From Sipunculus nudus (Eukaryota; Annelida; Sipuncula; Golfingiida; Sipunculidae), in the NCBI GenBank assembly GCA_026874595.1, contig CM049306.1:56107519-56171518 (forward strand): a stretch of DNA of 64,000 nucleotides, in the 5' to 3' direction. The notes under the pieces were generated by a model. The model saw nothing but the letters and a program-made list of their open reading frames with translations, made no database searches and was not told where the DNA came from. This document shows, piece by piece, positions 36,901 through 50,800 of the stretch. A program made the translations under genes and the position numbers. Each line of letters opens with the position of its first letter. Position 1 is the first letter of the stretch.

Positions 36901-39900
36901 TATGTTCGACTCCACTCACCCGGAAAAGAATGCTCGCAGCTGCTTAATAATTGCATATATAAAACACCCACATTCATACCACTTACAATTAAAATTTAAT
37001 TAGCTGATTTATACATCAAGGGTCACACGTGTCACGCTGGCCTTCTCTGGTAATGCATCGGGTGTCCATCGTTCGTGTTCAAATCAAGGTTTCAGCAGGT
37101 CTTTATCTATGAAACCCGCCACATAATATAATTGTACATTATATATATAGGTGGCCCGAGTGTGTCACAACAATCACCATTTCTCAATCAACCATATCCC
37201 CCCCCCCCGGTGTTCCGGGCTCTACTGCCCCTCTCGCGGTCCCCTTTTTCTCTCTGTACCGTGCATGACCCTTAGTAGGGGCGGATATAGATTCGGGGGG
37301 GGGGGGGGGGGGGCAACACCCCGGCACAGCTATAAACACGTTAAATAATGCTATATAGTGGCCCCTCGTATGCGAAAGGTAAAATCTCGAGCGATTGTTA
37401 ACTATTAAGCGTTTATTATTCTATTTCCTAGATTTTGGGTTGAAAAAGAGATGACCCCCCCCCCCCTCTAAATCTGCCAGTGCTCAGTAACCCGTCACAT
37501 GATTTTACCAAGAAAGTGATTAGTGCGTGTGCGCATGCCAACAGACGGGATGAAATCTTCTGGGTGCATGCATGGTTTCTGTCAGCGCACACACAGACAT
37601 ACGCATTGTTGGGCCAAACAATATACCTTGCACATGCAGACAAACAAACGCCATTCAATTATCCTATTAACAGTTTAATTTCATTTCGAGCCATAAAACG
37701 AACACCATATACATAACAACTGATGTGCAAAAGCCTGGATCATCATCATCCGGACCAGGTTTTTGTCTAACCTGCTACATATAGACACGAATCGCCCAGG
37801 TCCACACAGTAGATATACCGTAAAAACTCGATTATATGTCGAAACATTTTTTTCTCTTGAAACTGAGTTCGGTTAACAGGCATATCTATTTTGGGACATA
37901 TTTACAATACACATCACAAAAAAACAGCCTGCTAACTGTCGTTATCCTGGCCTCGACCACTGCAGGAGCTTACGTTATAACATTCAACAATTTTATAACA
38001 ATTATTCACTGTATAATACTGTTGACTAAATTACTATTTCTCGCGGTCAAAACCTAAGATAACATTGACTTTAGTCTAAGAAGAAAATTTTAAAATGCAT
38101 AGCTCTCCTACCCTAAATATCTAAAATTCAGTATCCAATATTTGTAGCACTGATGCCCGTCTCATTAATTATACACAAACAATACGCAACAAAACACAAC
38201 AACAAAACAGGTAGGTCGCACAGCTATAAACATCGTCTCTACGAGTTCCCAGTTTATACTGATAAGTCGATGCATGATATCACTATATATATATATATTT
38301 TTTAATATTTCACCATACCCTTTTTTACAGAAAACTGTAAGCCCTTTAACACAGCAGCTGCAAACCATTTTAAATTCAGAAATGGTTCCAAAACTTTAAA
38401 GAGACTCGCGCAGAAATTCAAAACATTTCCTGACCTGTTAAATCACAACAATTTAGAACTTGTCCGTACAGTCCTGTCAAAAAGGTTTCCTGTCCAATAT
38501 ATAGCAAAACATTTTGTATTTGCTAGTGTGAATGCTATCAAAATGTTTTGGCACACGTCCAAAATCACCATGGCCAATGCGCATGCACAACTGCAAGCGT
38601 CTGTATGTTGTTACATATACAATGTGAACAGTTTTATGCTATAAGCCACGAGGGTACATTATTACTGGTGGGTACCATACAGCTCGGATAAACCTTACGT
38701 CCGTGTGAACCCACAAAATGTTTTGGAATCGTCTTGATTTATCCCTGTTGCTCACAAGGTTTTGAAAACATTTTGTGTGGGGAATAGGTAAAACACAAGA
38801 AGCTTCCACGCGACGGTAATACTGACCAAGGGATAGATGAAATGCAGCACTAAGGCAGCTGTTATATCAACAAATCTGAAACAGATCTTTGAAGTTACAG
38901 TTTAATTTCACCGGCTCCGAGTCGCGACGGTTCAGCTTGCAACAGATATCGTAGGCCACACTGAATTTCGTTGTTAAAGGTTTTGGTTTTTACGACATAA
39001 TCAGTACTTAATACAGAATTGCAACATTCATTTAAAATATACAAATCAATCCAAACGGAACACAAGTGATCAGGATATGCAAATCTATATTGCTATCATA
39101 ATAATCCGCATTACAAAAATTAACCGCAACTCCCAGTAAATCATTTTCAGCTATAATCCCAGCTGAATCAGGCCACTGAGTAATAATTTATAATTTATTG
39201 CCTTGACATTAAAATGCTCAATACACGGGTAAAAAACAACCTGTTAAATAATAATACCAGACTTATATTCAGATCCATCACAATAACGACAGAACTAACA
39301 AAATAAACCTATACATAAATACAATACTTATTATAGTATATACATTATTTATAATACAGACATATCACGCTATATAAGCTTGCTAAGTTTTTATCGGGAC
39401 GATTTGTATATATACTATTCTATTTACCTCATCCCGACATTTGCTAAGAAGAAATTTTTTTACTGTCTGGCGTATTAATGTTGTCAAACACGGGCCATTC
39501 CTTCTTCTAAGCCTAGTTTCAAAGTATTTTGAAGCAACGCTTAAAAGTTTTCCTCCTTTGCCTCCAACCGTCCAGTTATATTAATATTACAGACACACAG
39601 GACTGTATGAGAAGCCTTTATAATTCAAACTGTACAGATTTTCGCAAAATCTACTGCGTTCATTTATGAAGAATGTGATTGTGGCGTACCCTGTGGGCAA
39701 AGAGCTAAACTTAGATCTTTCCCCGGCCGCACCAGGCACCTAACGTTATATGCGTATATAGTTGCTAACTTCACGTAGAATGGTGTAAAACCGTTAAAAT
39801 ACAGTGTGTGTCTCTAAATATCTGCCACGTCCAGTGCCCTCGACCTAAACCTACAATATACAGTAACACATACTGCACCCGCCTACCTGAAAATACAATA

Positions 39901-40310
39901 GACAATAAAGAGTCTGAGAAAGATGTTTCTATAATATTCTGGTGTTAATTCTGCGGTTGCTATATTAACATACCGGTACGTTTTTTTATACACAGCAAGA
40001 CGATTAAATGTACATAGATATAATGATATAGAGAAACATGCAGAGAAAGAAACGAAGGCCCTTGAGACATATACAGTGATATGTAACGAGACCGCAAAGG
40101 CTGGATAGATATGTACTAAAGAGGTAGGCGGGGTCCAGGCCCTCTGGTACCACTGTATGTAGTAATATATATACAATCAGGATTCTTCAGTTCAACAACC
40201 ACTCTCTAAGAATGAAGTATTCTTGTTAGACAATATTCACTTGAACTACGAGTCACAGGCTGGAATTTTGACTTTAAATTCATGACGGGAACGTGCACCA
40301 GTAACGTTCA
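33975..40310. other. Intergenic, CpG-normal, mostly nothing recognised
   Basis: G/C tracts (37198-37209, 37295-37312, 37454-37466); AGGGGCGGATATAGATTCGG at 37275 looks like one end of a GCGGATCC MITE. About 38400-38790 is related to the candidate MITE at 25087-25455. Small (AT)n near 38283. Open frames of up to about 97 codons have no recognisable content. No gene is supported over these 6 kb. Confidence 0.4.
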
Positions 40311-40610
40311 GGCCACTTTTTTAAAACCTTTTTTTAATCAACACTTGGATGCAAAAATCTTAAACTCCTTTCACATATCTATATACAAGATTTATAAATC
40401 AAGCCCAATCTCCTAAATTAACATTCTTCAGTACATGACACCTTTCCTAAAAGTGTATGATCAATTTTAGGGGTTAACTTGGGTGGACATAAAGGATATA
40501 TCCTTCCTCAAAAAACAGTTTGGATTCATAAAACCATTTTTAACAAATGCATCTTTTTAAAAGAACTAAAGCCTGGAACCTCATGTGTATAAATATTAAC
40601 TTTCTTAGAA

Positions 40611-40612
<2 letters not shown>

Positions 40613-40661
<49 letters not shown>
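40613..40661. repeat. (CA)n(TA)n compound microsatellite
   Basis: About 14 CA followed by about 10 TA dinucleotides. Confidence 0.95.
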
Positions 40662-40662
<1 letters not shown>

Positions 40663-41457
40663 GAATATTTCCGTTTGAAGTGTATGAGTATGTTTATGTT
40701 TGTGCTTTTGTCAAATTTCAGTTATACAAGAGTGATGGAAATACTTGCTGTCACTCAAAATCCTGTACATAGTACAAAGATGATGGCAAAACAAATCAAA
40801 GAACATGATACATGATTCACCGATACAGGAAAACATATCCATACATGTGCAAATATATAGAAATGTAATAAAACATAAGAATCAATACCATTCCCATACC
40901 ATGGTAATGTTAATATATTATCTAATAAGCCCTGTAAACATATATATATTCATATAAGCTTTGCATTATACATGCACCGTCTTATGACAAATAATAAATT
41001 CATAAAAATATGGAATAAAACAAAAATAACAACAAATTGAAACATAAGGTTGCATTACTGGACCAGTATCAAGTTAGCAATTTTCTATATGTTCCAAGTC
41101 ACAAAATTATCATGTACCATTTTGCCCTAAGCTTATTAAAAATCAACGGAAAATGACTTGGTGTTTGAATGAATCTAGAAGAGGGCACACTGTTAACCAG
41201 GGTAAACGTATAAAATGAACCTTAACTGTCATACCTAACATAAGCAACAGATAAAGTGAAGGATTTCGTCTTGAGCAATGAACTGAACTGACATAATTTA
41301 TTTGCACATTTGTAATAGCTTGGTTTTACTGGTACCTTAGGCCAAGGCATGAAGTCATCAAGTATGTTTTTCATTCACTGTCATAATGAAGGTTTGCAAT
41401 ACAAAATACTACATTAAGTGAGATTCTATTAACATAGCAAAATTTGATAAACTGGTA

Positions 41458-41460
<3 letters not shown>

Positions 41461-41513
<53 letters not shown>
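41461..41513. repeat. (AT)n microsatellite
   Basis: Uninterrupted AT of about 50 bp. Confidence 0.95.
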
Positions 41514-41517
<4 letters not shown>

Positions 41518-43183
41518 GCACCTCTAGATCTTTTTTGCAGGAAACATATAGGTCCAGCCAAGAAACAGTCCACAACTGAAGTCTCCACTGTACATAGAAA
41601 ACCTGGTTAATATTTAAATGGACATATAATGCCCTCTTAGCAGTAATAAACAGTGTTGCTGGGGAAATATTAGGGATCCTTAAGCTAAGAGAAACAAAGT
41701 GTAATATTATGAAAGGAAATAAAAAACCTCAGCCAGGTTGAGAATAACAACAGTGATTGAGGATGACTAGGTAATTGTAACGGTACTGGGGAACACAATG
41801 AACATATCTGATAAAGCATGTTAGAAATTTTCATAGAATCTACTGAATGTTTGTCTGCTCCTGTTGTAACGCCATATTGGCCCTCTGATATACGACCAGA
41901 TTACTGGCTGTTAGAGTGCCTTTACCTCTAGGTCTGAGGAACAAATTATAAGGCCCCACAAGGATGCAAATATTTTTATCTTTTTTGACGCCTCATGACC
42001 TACCGGTACACTGTCAATTGACATAAACCAGACTAATTGTAAGCATTTATAGTATACTTCCTAACACCACCAAACATGAAAGAGAAAAGTTCCGTTTTAA
42101 CTCAGCATATTTGTAAAACCCTCTGCATGTTGACTGAATTTCTGATCGCAGGAATACATTAACAGGTTACTGAACCCAGCCAACTTATACGTGATACAGG
42201 AAATGACTTGTTCTCATAGAGACTTAGTGTTAATTCATCATTCGTAGTATAATGTTAAGATTACTGGCTGTTTAACCAAAATATGAATGTAACATGATGG
42301 AAGACCACTGCGATGCATTCCTTGATATTGCTTGTATCACCACTCAGTAGGCTTATCAGCCTCATTATCATTGTCTACTGAGTTGGGTTGTCAAGTCTAC
42401 TCATGAGTTTTTAAACATTCATATTTGGGTAAAATCTGTTACGAGTGAACCTACTTATGCCTACTTGAGTGCAAAACCATTGATCTCCAATTTTTTTTTC
42501 CTTCTTTTGCTATTTCTTGTTTGAGCTAAATCTCCAATATGGGTGAATTTCAAAACCTGAAGTTTGGGCACAATATAAGTCCCAGGACACTGATTTGCAC
42601 CTGATATTTGTTTTTGACCTTGACCTTATTCCCATGGTAGTACACTCCGTAGCCAATTCCCAATAATCACTCAGTTGGTGGCCTAAAGGGGGGAGGCTCC
42701 CAGTGATCAACTTGGCAACTGCATATATCTTGTTCAATTATATGCACATGTTATAGAGCAGCAGTTATAGTCCCAATATCACTGTTGTTTGTTTCAGCTA
42801 TTTTATAAACTTTCTGCCTATTATTATGGTTTTACACCACCCCATCTACAGCATACTCCCTTTGAAGCCATCAGAGGAACTGACAGGTACCTGTGTTGCA
42901 GGTGCAAATAATCCCACAACTACATTCACACCCAGACGAGAATGGTAAACATTAAAGCAATCAGGTGATATTTTAAACATACATCTCTTTACAGAGTTTG
43001 AGAAATTATACAGTAATGGTGAGAGGTGTCAATATGAAACAACACCATTTTTGTTTTACAATGCACTGGAAATTTTTTTAACCATTACTTAAGTAATACT
43101 CAGATTATTATGCTAGAGACTAATTACCCATTCACCTCAGATGTCACTTCAAAGAATGAAGGATCAGCTGTCGCACTACCACT

Positions 43184-43356
43184 CAGAAGCTGACCCCCTG
43201 GGCCCCCCCCCTTTTTTTTTCCTCTGAAGCAACCTTTTTTTTAAGGTTTCAGACAAAAGTTTGCATCCTGGAACCCCCTTATTCAGACCTGGGGACCTTT
43301 TTATAGGTTTTTCATTAGTTGGACCCCTCCATTTCCTAAATCCTGGATCTGCCCTG
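43184..43356. mobile_element. G/C-tract MITE, GCGGATCC family, CpG-decayed copy c
   Basis: Matches copies a and b (AAGGTTTCAGACAAAAGTTTG, ACCTGGGGACCTTTTTATAG, CATTAGTTGGACCCC), but the left end reads CAGAAGCTGACCCC and the right end GGATCTGCCCTG: the terminal CpGs of the family are gone, the right one as TpG. Confidence 0.8.
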
Positions 43357-43379
43357 CCACTGTCCATCAAGGCATAGGG

Positions 43380-43500
43380 ATTCCAGCCATTACTGTCACT
43401 GCTACTATTACCACCACTTCTACCGCTACAACTACTACTACTACAAATACTACTACTACTACTGGTACTAGTACTACTGGTACTTCTACTTCTTAGGGAC
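43380..43500. repeat. (CTA)n/(TAC)n imperfect trinucleotide array
   Basis: Runs of ACTACTACTACT interspersed with ACCACCACTTCTACC and GGTACTAGTACTACTGGTAC. Confidence 0.9.
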
Positions 43501-44664
43501 TCCTCACCAGGAGCTCACTATTTGTACTTGGCACAATAATTTTTAATCAGTAAAATCTGGCTTTATCTGGATCCTGAGGCAGATAATTAAACTCTTTTGT
43601 TCATCCCCATCAAGATAAGGATCATTTTAACATCAGGATTCTGCATTACTGCTCAACAAATGTCCTCATTGAAACATTTTGTAAATTAAGGTGGGCAGCC
43701 AGTCAAGCTGGTGGAACCATTTGCACTCTCTAAAACTGTGTATAGCACAGTAAGCTTGATTAGAATTTGTCTTTTTTTACTTTCATAATGAATGACTGCA
43801 TATTTAGCCATAACACTCTGGTGCACAATGTTTTAAAACTAAAATGGTTGCAAAAGAATACAACTTAGGCCAGTTATCAGTGATCTGATCATAGCACATA
43901 CAGGTTCAGACATAGATTCCATAATGCGTGTATATAACATTTAAAAGCAGGCAAGGCTCCAATACACCAAATACTCTGTGTGTCTGATATACCATAATTC
44001 ACTAACTGAAATCGCTTTGTTTTTCCTTTGCTACTGCTGTTAAAAAAATTTAAGCTGTGTTTTCTTGAGTGTGTGTGTACAAGTGTAAAAATCACTCATA
44101 TGATTTGTAAGTGTGAAGTTTTCATCAGCCTATTTGTGACTGTGCTTACATGAATGAAAATATCCACAGGAGTGATTTTTCACACATAGGGTCTGCATGA
44201 ACTTGGGTATTCCCAGTATAATTACATCCCTCTTGCATCTTTTTTGGAAAGAATTGCTATATCAACTATAGAACTAAACATTACTGATACATTCATATAT
44301 GCACACATTAAGACACACAGTTTTTTACACAGCTTCATATGACATACTTCTGCAGGGTGACATGTGTTGGGTTTTGTGACTGGGATACACATTGCACCAT
44401 CAACATTATCATCTGTAATAACACCATGTGTGCTGGACTTTTTGCTGGCTATGCACAATAAAATATCAGTTTTAGTGTTTATAATTATGCTGATGTATTA
44501 TTTTTGTACACAATATATCAATCTTTTTAACAATAATCATCTCAGTAACACTCAGTTTGAATTTCTCTGACTTTATACATTTGTGTGTGTAGAACATTAA
44601 TTAATCAGATGCTAATTAATTCATTACAGATATGCTAATAATTATTCATTTTTATCATGTAATG

Positions 44665-44877
44665 TCAAGCCTCTGATTCGCATTCTGCTCCTTCTACTTT
44701 CCTTTCATCACCATCCCCACGGTGATGTGTGATTGGTGGATTCAGGTCAGGTGACTCTGCTTCACCTTCTGATTGGTCATGTTCCAGTAGCACATATTTC
44801 CCATCAGCACTCACTCTGGGGATATCAAAGTCCTTGAGGTTATCTTCTAGCTGGCTAATGTTGGCCAGAAGAATCTC
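44665..44877 (-). CDS. APPL1: APPL terminal coding exon
   Basis: Acceptor GTGTATTCTTTGAAG (weak pyrimidine tract), then 70 codons beginning EILLANISQLEDNLKDFDIP, containing ADGKYVLLEHDQSEGEAES, ending GAECESEA and TGA. The YVLLE block parallels the QFVVLSS block, and the last residues the ESEA terminus, of vertebrate APPL1. Confidence 0.92.
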   Translation of the reverse strand, partial: EILLANISQLEDNLKDFDIPRVSADGKYVLLEHDQSEGEAESPDLNPPITHHRGDGDERKVEGAECESEA

Positions 44878-47800
44878 CTTCAAAGAATACACATACAGCA
44901 TAAATTATGAGCTCATAATGAACCACTGCTTTTGTTCATGCTGATACTGCCACCTGTTGGGGCAGCTGTATATTAAATAGCACAAATATCAAAACAGCCT
45001 ATTTTATGAAGGTCTGACAAATGTGGTATTTTTGTTTCTGTGATTTTCCTGAATTCACCTCTCATACTCATTTAACCAAATTTACAAACTGCCTCTTTAG
45101 CTTATCAAAGTATTTCTTGGACATAAAAAACACTGAATAAAGCAGAAAATAAGGACTGTGTGTAAGACCTGTTTTCATTTATGTCATTGTCTTTTGCCGT
45201 GGGACATCCATACTTTCTAATGATCAGCATTAACACAACTTTTATTTGTAGGCCCCTTAAGCACAATATTGTAACCGGTAACAAAAATTAAAATACAGCA
45301 GTGATCATGTCATGGTATCAGTCTTTCAATAAATAATACTTGAGGACTTGTGTCGAACTGGATGAACATGAATTATATATATGTTCATAACCCTGCTTTC
45401 GACCTGTTTGAAGCTGTTGTGAGCTGACAGAGCAGAGCCATGTAAAGGGAAGCGAACATTACTGTAAGGAAGACTGATGACCAGTGCTGCCACTCAGGAT
45501 TTCATGGAAAAAAAGTATAAAATCTTACATAAAAAAAAAGTATAAAATCTTACATGAAAAAAAAGTATAAAATCTTACATGGAAAAAAAGTATAAAATCT
45601 TACATGAAAAAAAAGTATAAAATCTTACATGGAAAAAAAGTATAAAATCTTACATGAAAAAAAAGTATAAAATCTTACATGGAAAAAAAGTATAAAATCT
45701 TACATGGAAAAAAAGTATAAAATCTTACATGAAAAAAAAGTATAAAATCTTACATGAAAAAAAAGTATAAAATCTTACATGAAAAAAAAGTATAAAATCT
45801 TACATGGAAAAAAAGTATAAAATCTTACATGAAAAAAGTATAAAATCTTACATGAAAAAAAAGTATAAAATCTTACATGAAAAAAGTATAAAATCTTACA
45901 TGGAAAAAAAGTATAAGATCTTACATGAAAAAAAAGTATAAAATCTTACATGAAAAAAAAGTATAAAATCTTACATGAAAGAAAAGTATAAAATCTTACA
46001 TGAAAAAAAAGTATAAAATCTTACATGAAAAAAAAGTATAAAATCTTACATGGAAAAAAAGTATAAAATCTTACATGAACAAAAAGTATAAAATCTTACA
46101 TGAAAAAAAAGTATAAAATCTTACATGAAAAAAAGTATAAAATCTTACATGGAAAAAAAGTATAAGATCTTACATGAAAAAAAAGTATAAAATCTTACAT
46201 GAAAAAAAAGTATAAAATCTTACATGAAAAAAAAGTATAAAATCTTACATGAAAAAAAAGTATAAAATCTTACATGAAAAAAAAGTATAAAATCTTACAT
46301 GGAAAAAAAGTATAAAATCTTACATGAAAAAAAAGTATAAAATCTTACATGAAAAAAAAGTATAAAATCTTACATGAAAAAAAAGTATAAAATCTTACAT
46401 GAAAAAAAAGTATAAAATCTTACATGAAAAAAAAGTATAAAATCTTACATGAAAAAAAAGTATAAAATCTTACATGAAAAAAAAGTATAAAATCTTACAT
46501 GGAAAAAAAGTATAAAATCTTACATGAAAAAAAAGTATAAAATCTTACATGAAAAAAAAGTATAAAATCTTACATGAAAAAAAAGTATAAAATCTTACAT
46601 GAAAAAAAAGTATAAAATCTTACATGAAAAAAAGTATAAAATCTTACATGAAAAAAAAGTATAAAATCTTACATGAAAAAAAAGTATAAAATCTTACATG
46701 AAAAAAAAGTATAAAATCTTACATGGAAAAAAGATTAAAAAACTTACATGGAAAAAAAGTATAAAATCTTACATGGAAAAAAGATTAAAAAACTTACATG
46801 GAAAAAAAGTATAAAATCTTACATGAAAAAAAGATTAAAAAACTTACATGGAAAAAAAGTATAAAATCTTACATGGAAAAAAAGTATAAAATCTTACATG
46901 AAAAAAGTATAAAACCTTATATGGAAAAAAAGTATAAAACCGTCTGAAAAATGTATAAAAAAGTAAAATTCTATGAGAAATAGCGCATTTTTTTGGGTAT
47001 TTTTTACAGCATGCGATACTTAAACAAGTTACCTTCAAGAAAGTACACTTAAAAATTCCAGTATTCAAAATATCAAGTGATTTTGTAAAACACTGGCAAT
47101 GTCGCAGAAAAAAAAATTATCGGTAATAAAATGCCACTATTATGAAATCTCCAAAGAACATGTCTATTGCACTTAGTTAGTTCAAGTAAACAAGTAAAGG
47201 AATAAAAAGAAGTCTTGTCAGAAAAAATAATGTTACTTTTAAAATACTATATATGACACACAGTGAGCATATGGCCGAAGGGGATTTTCTGATTTCCTTG
47301 TACCACACCATCAAAGCTTATATATAAAAGTTACCAGGAACCTAAAGGCAGAGTTATTTCAGAGCCCAGAGTGCCAACATATTCCAAGATTTCTAAGTAT
47401 GCAGTAAGAGACAGAAACAAACTAATCACCATACCAATGGATGACCTTGGCCATCAGCTTGGTTAAAAAAATTGGCCTATCACAAAATATTTAAGATTCC
47501 CTTGTGTTAAAACAAATCATTGTGATCAAAATAACCTCAAAATTTAATGTATTGGTTTTATTTAGGTGTTGTCCTAACACTTAACACAATTCCATCCATT
47601 ACTTTTTGATTAGAGTTGCTGACAGAGAAATCAACCAATGGAAACACAATATGGTGAACCCTCGATATTATGACAGACCTCGATAAAGTGGTCATTATTT
47701 TGAGATGGTCGTTAAACAGTGGTTGTCTTTAGGTGAGGCTTTACTGTATCTTTTTAGTTGTCAGAGGTATAATAAGGGTTTACTTTTAGAGATCGGTTGT

Positions 47801-50800
47801 GGTTTTGCCTGCAAAAACAACAGTAGCAAATCAAGAACACTTGTAAGCCGCACTTGTTTTATAACAGCAAAAGACACACTTACCTTTTCTCTCTGTCTTT
47901 CCTGTTCCTCCGTCGTCGTTGTCTGAAAAACAATAGACATTCAAGGTAGCAGAATTCATTATTATTACATTCAACAATTTTCAGTTTACCATAAAAGCTT
48001 GTATGCATTTCTGATTTAACTAAGATCCTGTATGATACATATAATCAACATTTATCAATATTTAGGTCCTTTCTTGATGGTTTTGAGGATATTTTAATAA
48101 CAAGTGACCCATGGGTCATGACGCTCAGCTGACTGGGAAGAGATTCGCAAAAGGAAATTTTATCATTAGAATGGTAGTATATACCCATTCAACTGAAGCA
48201 TCAAACAGATTAACCAACAGGCCAAGATTTAGTCTGTATTTATATATCTCAAAAATAGAGAAAAATGTGTAAACTTTTAAAACTAGAATACGGGTAACCG
48301 ACAAGTGACTACATGTATCTGCCAAAATCGGATAGTGAGGCATGGATTGAGTGGCAAGGGGAAATAGAGTGAGGTATGTTGCATATTAGCATGGATGTCT
48401 GCAGCCTAAATGTGTATGTAGGTTGTGCCACCTACCACAAATCGAGAAAGCTGTCCAAGTTGTATACACCTGCAAAATTTTAGGCAGAAAAGTCAAACCA
48501 CTACATGTATATGAGCGATTTTTGCCCATGGCAGACAAACAGACAAACACTGTGCAAAAATCTTTGCAGGTAACCCCTCCAGTTTTATGTATGATAAAGA
48601 CCTATGTAAGATCTAAACACATGCACAATTTTGGCCCAATCGGTCAAATGGTTCCTGAGATATGAGCTTGGATGTGTGCAGCGTTAACTAGAATGTAGGT
48701 GGCGCCACCTGTCATAAAATCAAGAAAGCTGTCCACGATGTATAAACCTGCAAAATTTTAGGCAGTTATGTCGAACCACTACAGAGAAATGAGTGATTTT
48801 AGGCCACGGCAGACTAACAGACAGACGCTGTGCAAACATTGTTACAGGTGGCGCCACCATTTTTTGTGTATGTTACAGAGCTATCAAAGGGCTACATTTG
48901 TATAAATTTTATTTCCTGATAGGTCAAACGGTTCCCAAGATATAAGCTTGGATGTCATCAGCGTGAACGTGAACGTAGGTGGCGCCACCTGTCATAAAAT
49001 CAAGAAAGCTATCCTTGATGTATACGCATGACGAATTTCAGGTGAATTAGTCAATTCACTGCAGAGATATGAGTGATTTTAACCCAAGGCAGATGAACAG
49101 ATGGACACTGTGCAAACATGGTTACAGGTGGCGCCACCATTTTTTGTGTATGTTATAAAGCAATCCAAGGGCTACATTTGTATCAATTTTATTTCCTGAT
49201 CGGTCAAACGGTTCCCGAGATATGAGGGTTTATGAGTGGAAACAGACCCACAAATGGACACTGGATAAATAGGAAAGGTCAGAGGTCAACGCAAATTGGT
49301 TAGGCACCAGTTAACATGTGACCCGATAATAGGTGTAAGTTTGGGAAAAATCGGTCCATTAATCTCCGAGGAGCTCTCTGGAAACGAATGCCGCCGTGGT
49401 GGAGGAACTCGGTCAAAAACATAGTATCCGCAAAACTTCATTTTGGCGGATACAAAAATACAGGTGGCTCCACCAGTCTGCAGAAACTAATAAAAACACT
49501 TAATGGTCAATATCCATGCAAAAAATCATGGTGATCTCTGCATTAGTTTTTGTATCAAATTGTCCATTATTCTGAGGGATACTTCGGAGTCCTATAGCTT
49601 GAAGGATATGGGTAACAGAGACCTAATTTCAAGTTTCCACAGGCACCTTTCATGGGTCTCCCTGTGTGTCAAGAATGAAGATTCTGGGTCCAGTTTTTAT
49701 GATTTGTGCCCTGTTAACAGATGTTCATATCTTTAAAGGTCTCAAAAATACAGAAAAATTTCGTAAAAAAAACCGAACAAATACAGGTGGTGCCACCAGT
49801 CTGCAGAAACTTATGAAACACTCCATGATCAATATCCATGCAAACAATTATGGTTATCTCTGCATTAGTTGTTCAGTTACTTTAGCTTTTGTATCAAATT
49901 TTCCATTATTCTGAGCTGTACTTTGGGAGTGCCATAGCTCAAAGGATATGGGTAACAGAGACCAAATTTCAGGTTTCCATGGAGACTTATCATGGGTCTC
50001 CCTGTGTGTCAAGAACGAAGATTCTAGGTCCAGTCGTTACGATTTGTACCCTGTTGACAGATAACTACATCCTTAAAGGTCTCAAAAATGGAGAAAACAA
50101 TTCGTGAACATTGAAAAATACAGGTGGCCCCACCAGTCTGCACAAACTGATGAAACATCTCATGATCAATATGTATGTCGAAAATCATGACCATCAGTGA
50201 TGTAGTTAATTAGATATTGGAGTTATTGTATGAAATTTTTTACTATTCTGGGGGGTAATTTTGGGCCCCATAGCTCGAAGGATATGGGTAACAGAGACCT
50301 AATTTGTGGTTTCCATGGAGACTTTTCATAGGTCTCTCAGTGTGTCAAAAATGAAGATTCTAGGTCCAGTCGTTACGATTTGTGCCACGCTAACAGATGA
50401 CAGCATCCTCAAAGGTCTCAAAAATAGAGGAAAAAATCGTAAAAAATCAAACAGTACAGGTGGCGCCACCAGTCTGCAGGAACTGATAGAACATCTCATG
50501 ATCAATATGTATGCCAAAAATGAAGACCATCAGTGATGTAGTTATTGAAATATTGAAGTTTTTGTATGAAATTTTTTACTATTCTGGGGGGTACTTTGGG
50601 GCCCCATAGATCGAAGGATATGGGTAACAGAGACCTAATTTCTGGTTTCCAAGGAGATTTTTCATGGACCTCTCAGTGTGTCAAGAATTAAGATTCTAAG
50701 TCCAGTCTTTATGATTTGTGCCTTGTTAACAGATGTTCACATTTTTAAAGGTCTCAAAAATAGAGAAAAAAATTCGTAAAAAAATCGAAAAATACAGGTG

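Larger units (their letters stand above)
40311..44664 (-). other. CpG-poor 3' flank of the APPL gene, probable 3' UTR
   Basis: CG becomes rare abruptly at about 40311 and stays rare through the APPL gene, so the transcribed, methylated unit may reach down to here. Inverted AATAAA (TTTATT) occurs near 41287, and TTTAAT near 40334. Contains (CA)n(TA)n at 40613-40661, (AT)n at 41461-41513, the MITE at 43184-43356 and a trinucleotide array at 43380-43500. No other coding exon recognised. Confidence 0.4.

Noticed and set aside
45502-46963. Regularly spaced array resembling CRISPR
   Set aside because: Units are contiguous without unique spacers in a eukaryotic intron; it is a simple satellite.
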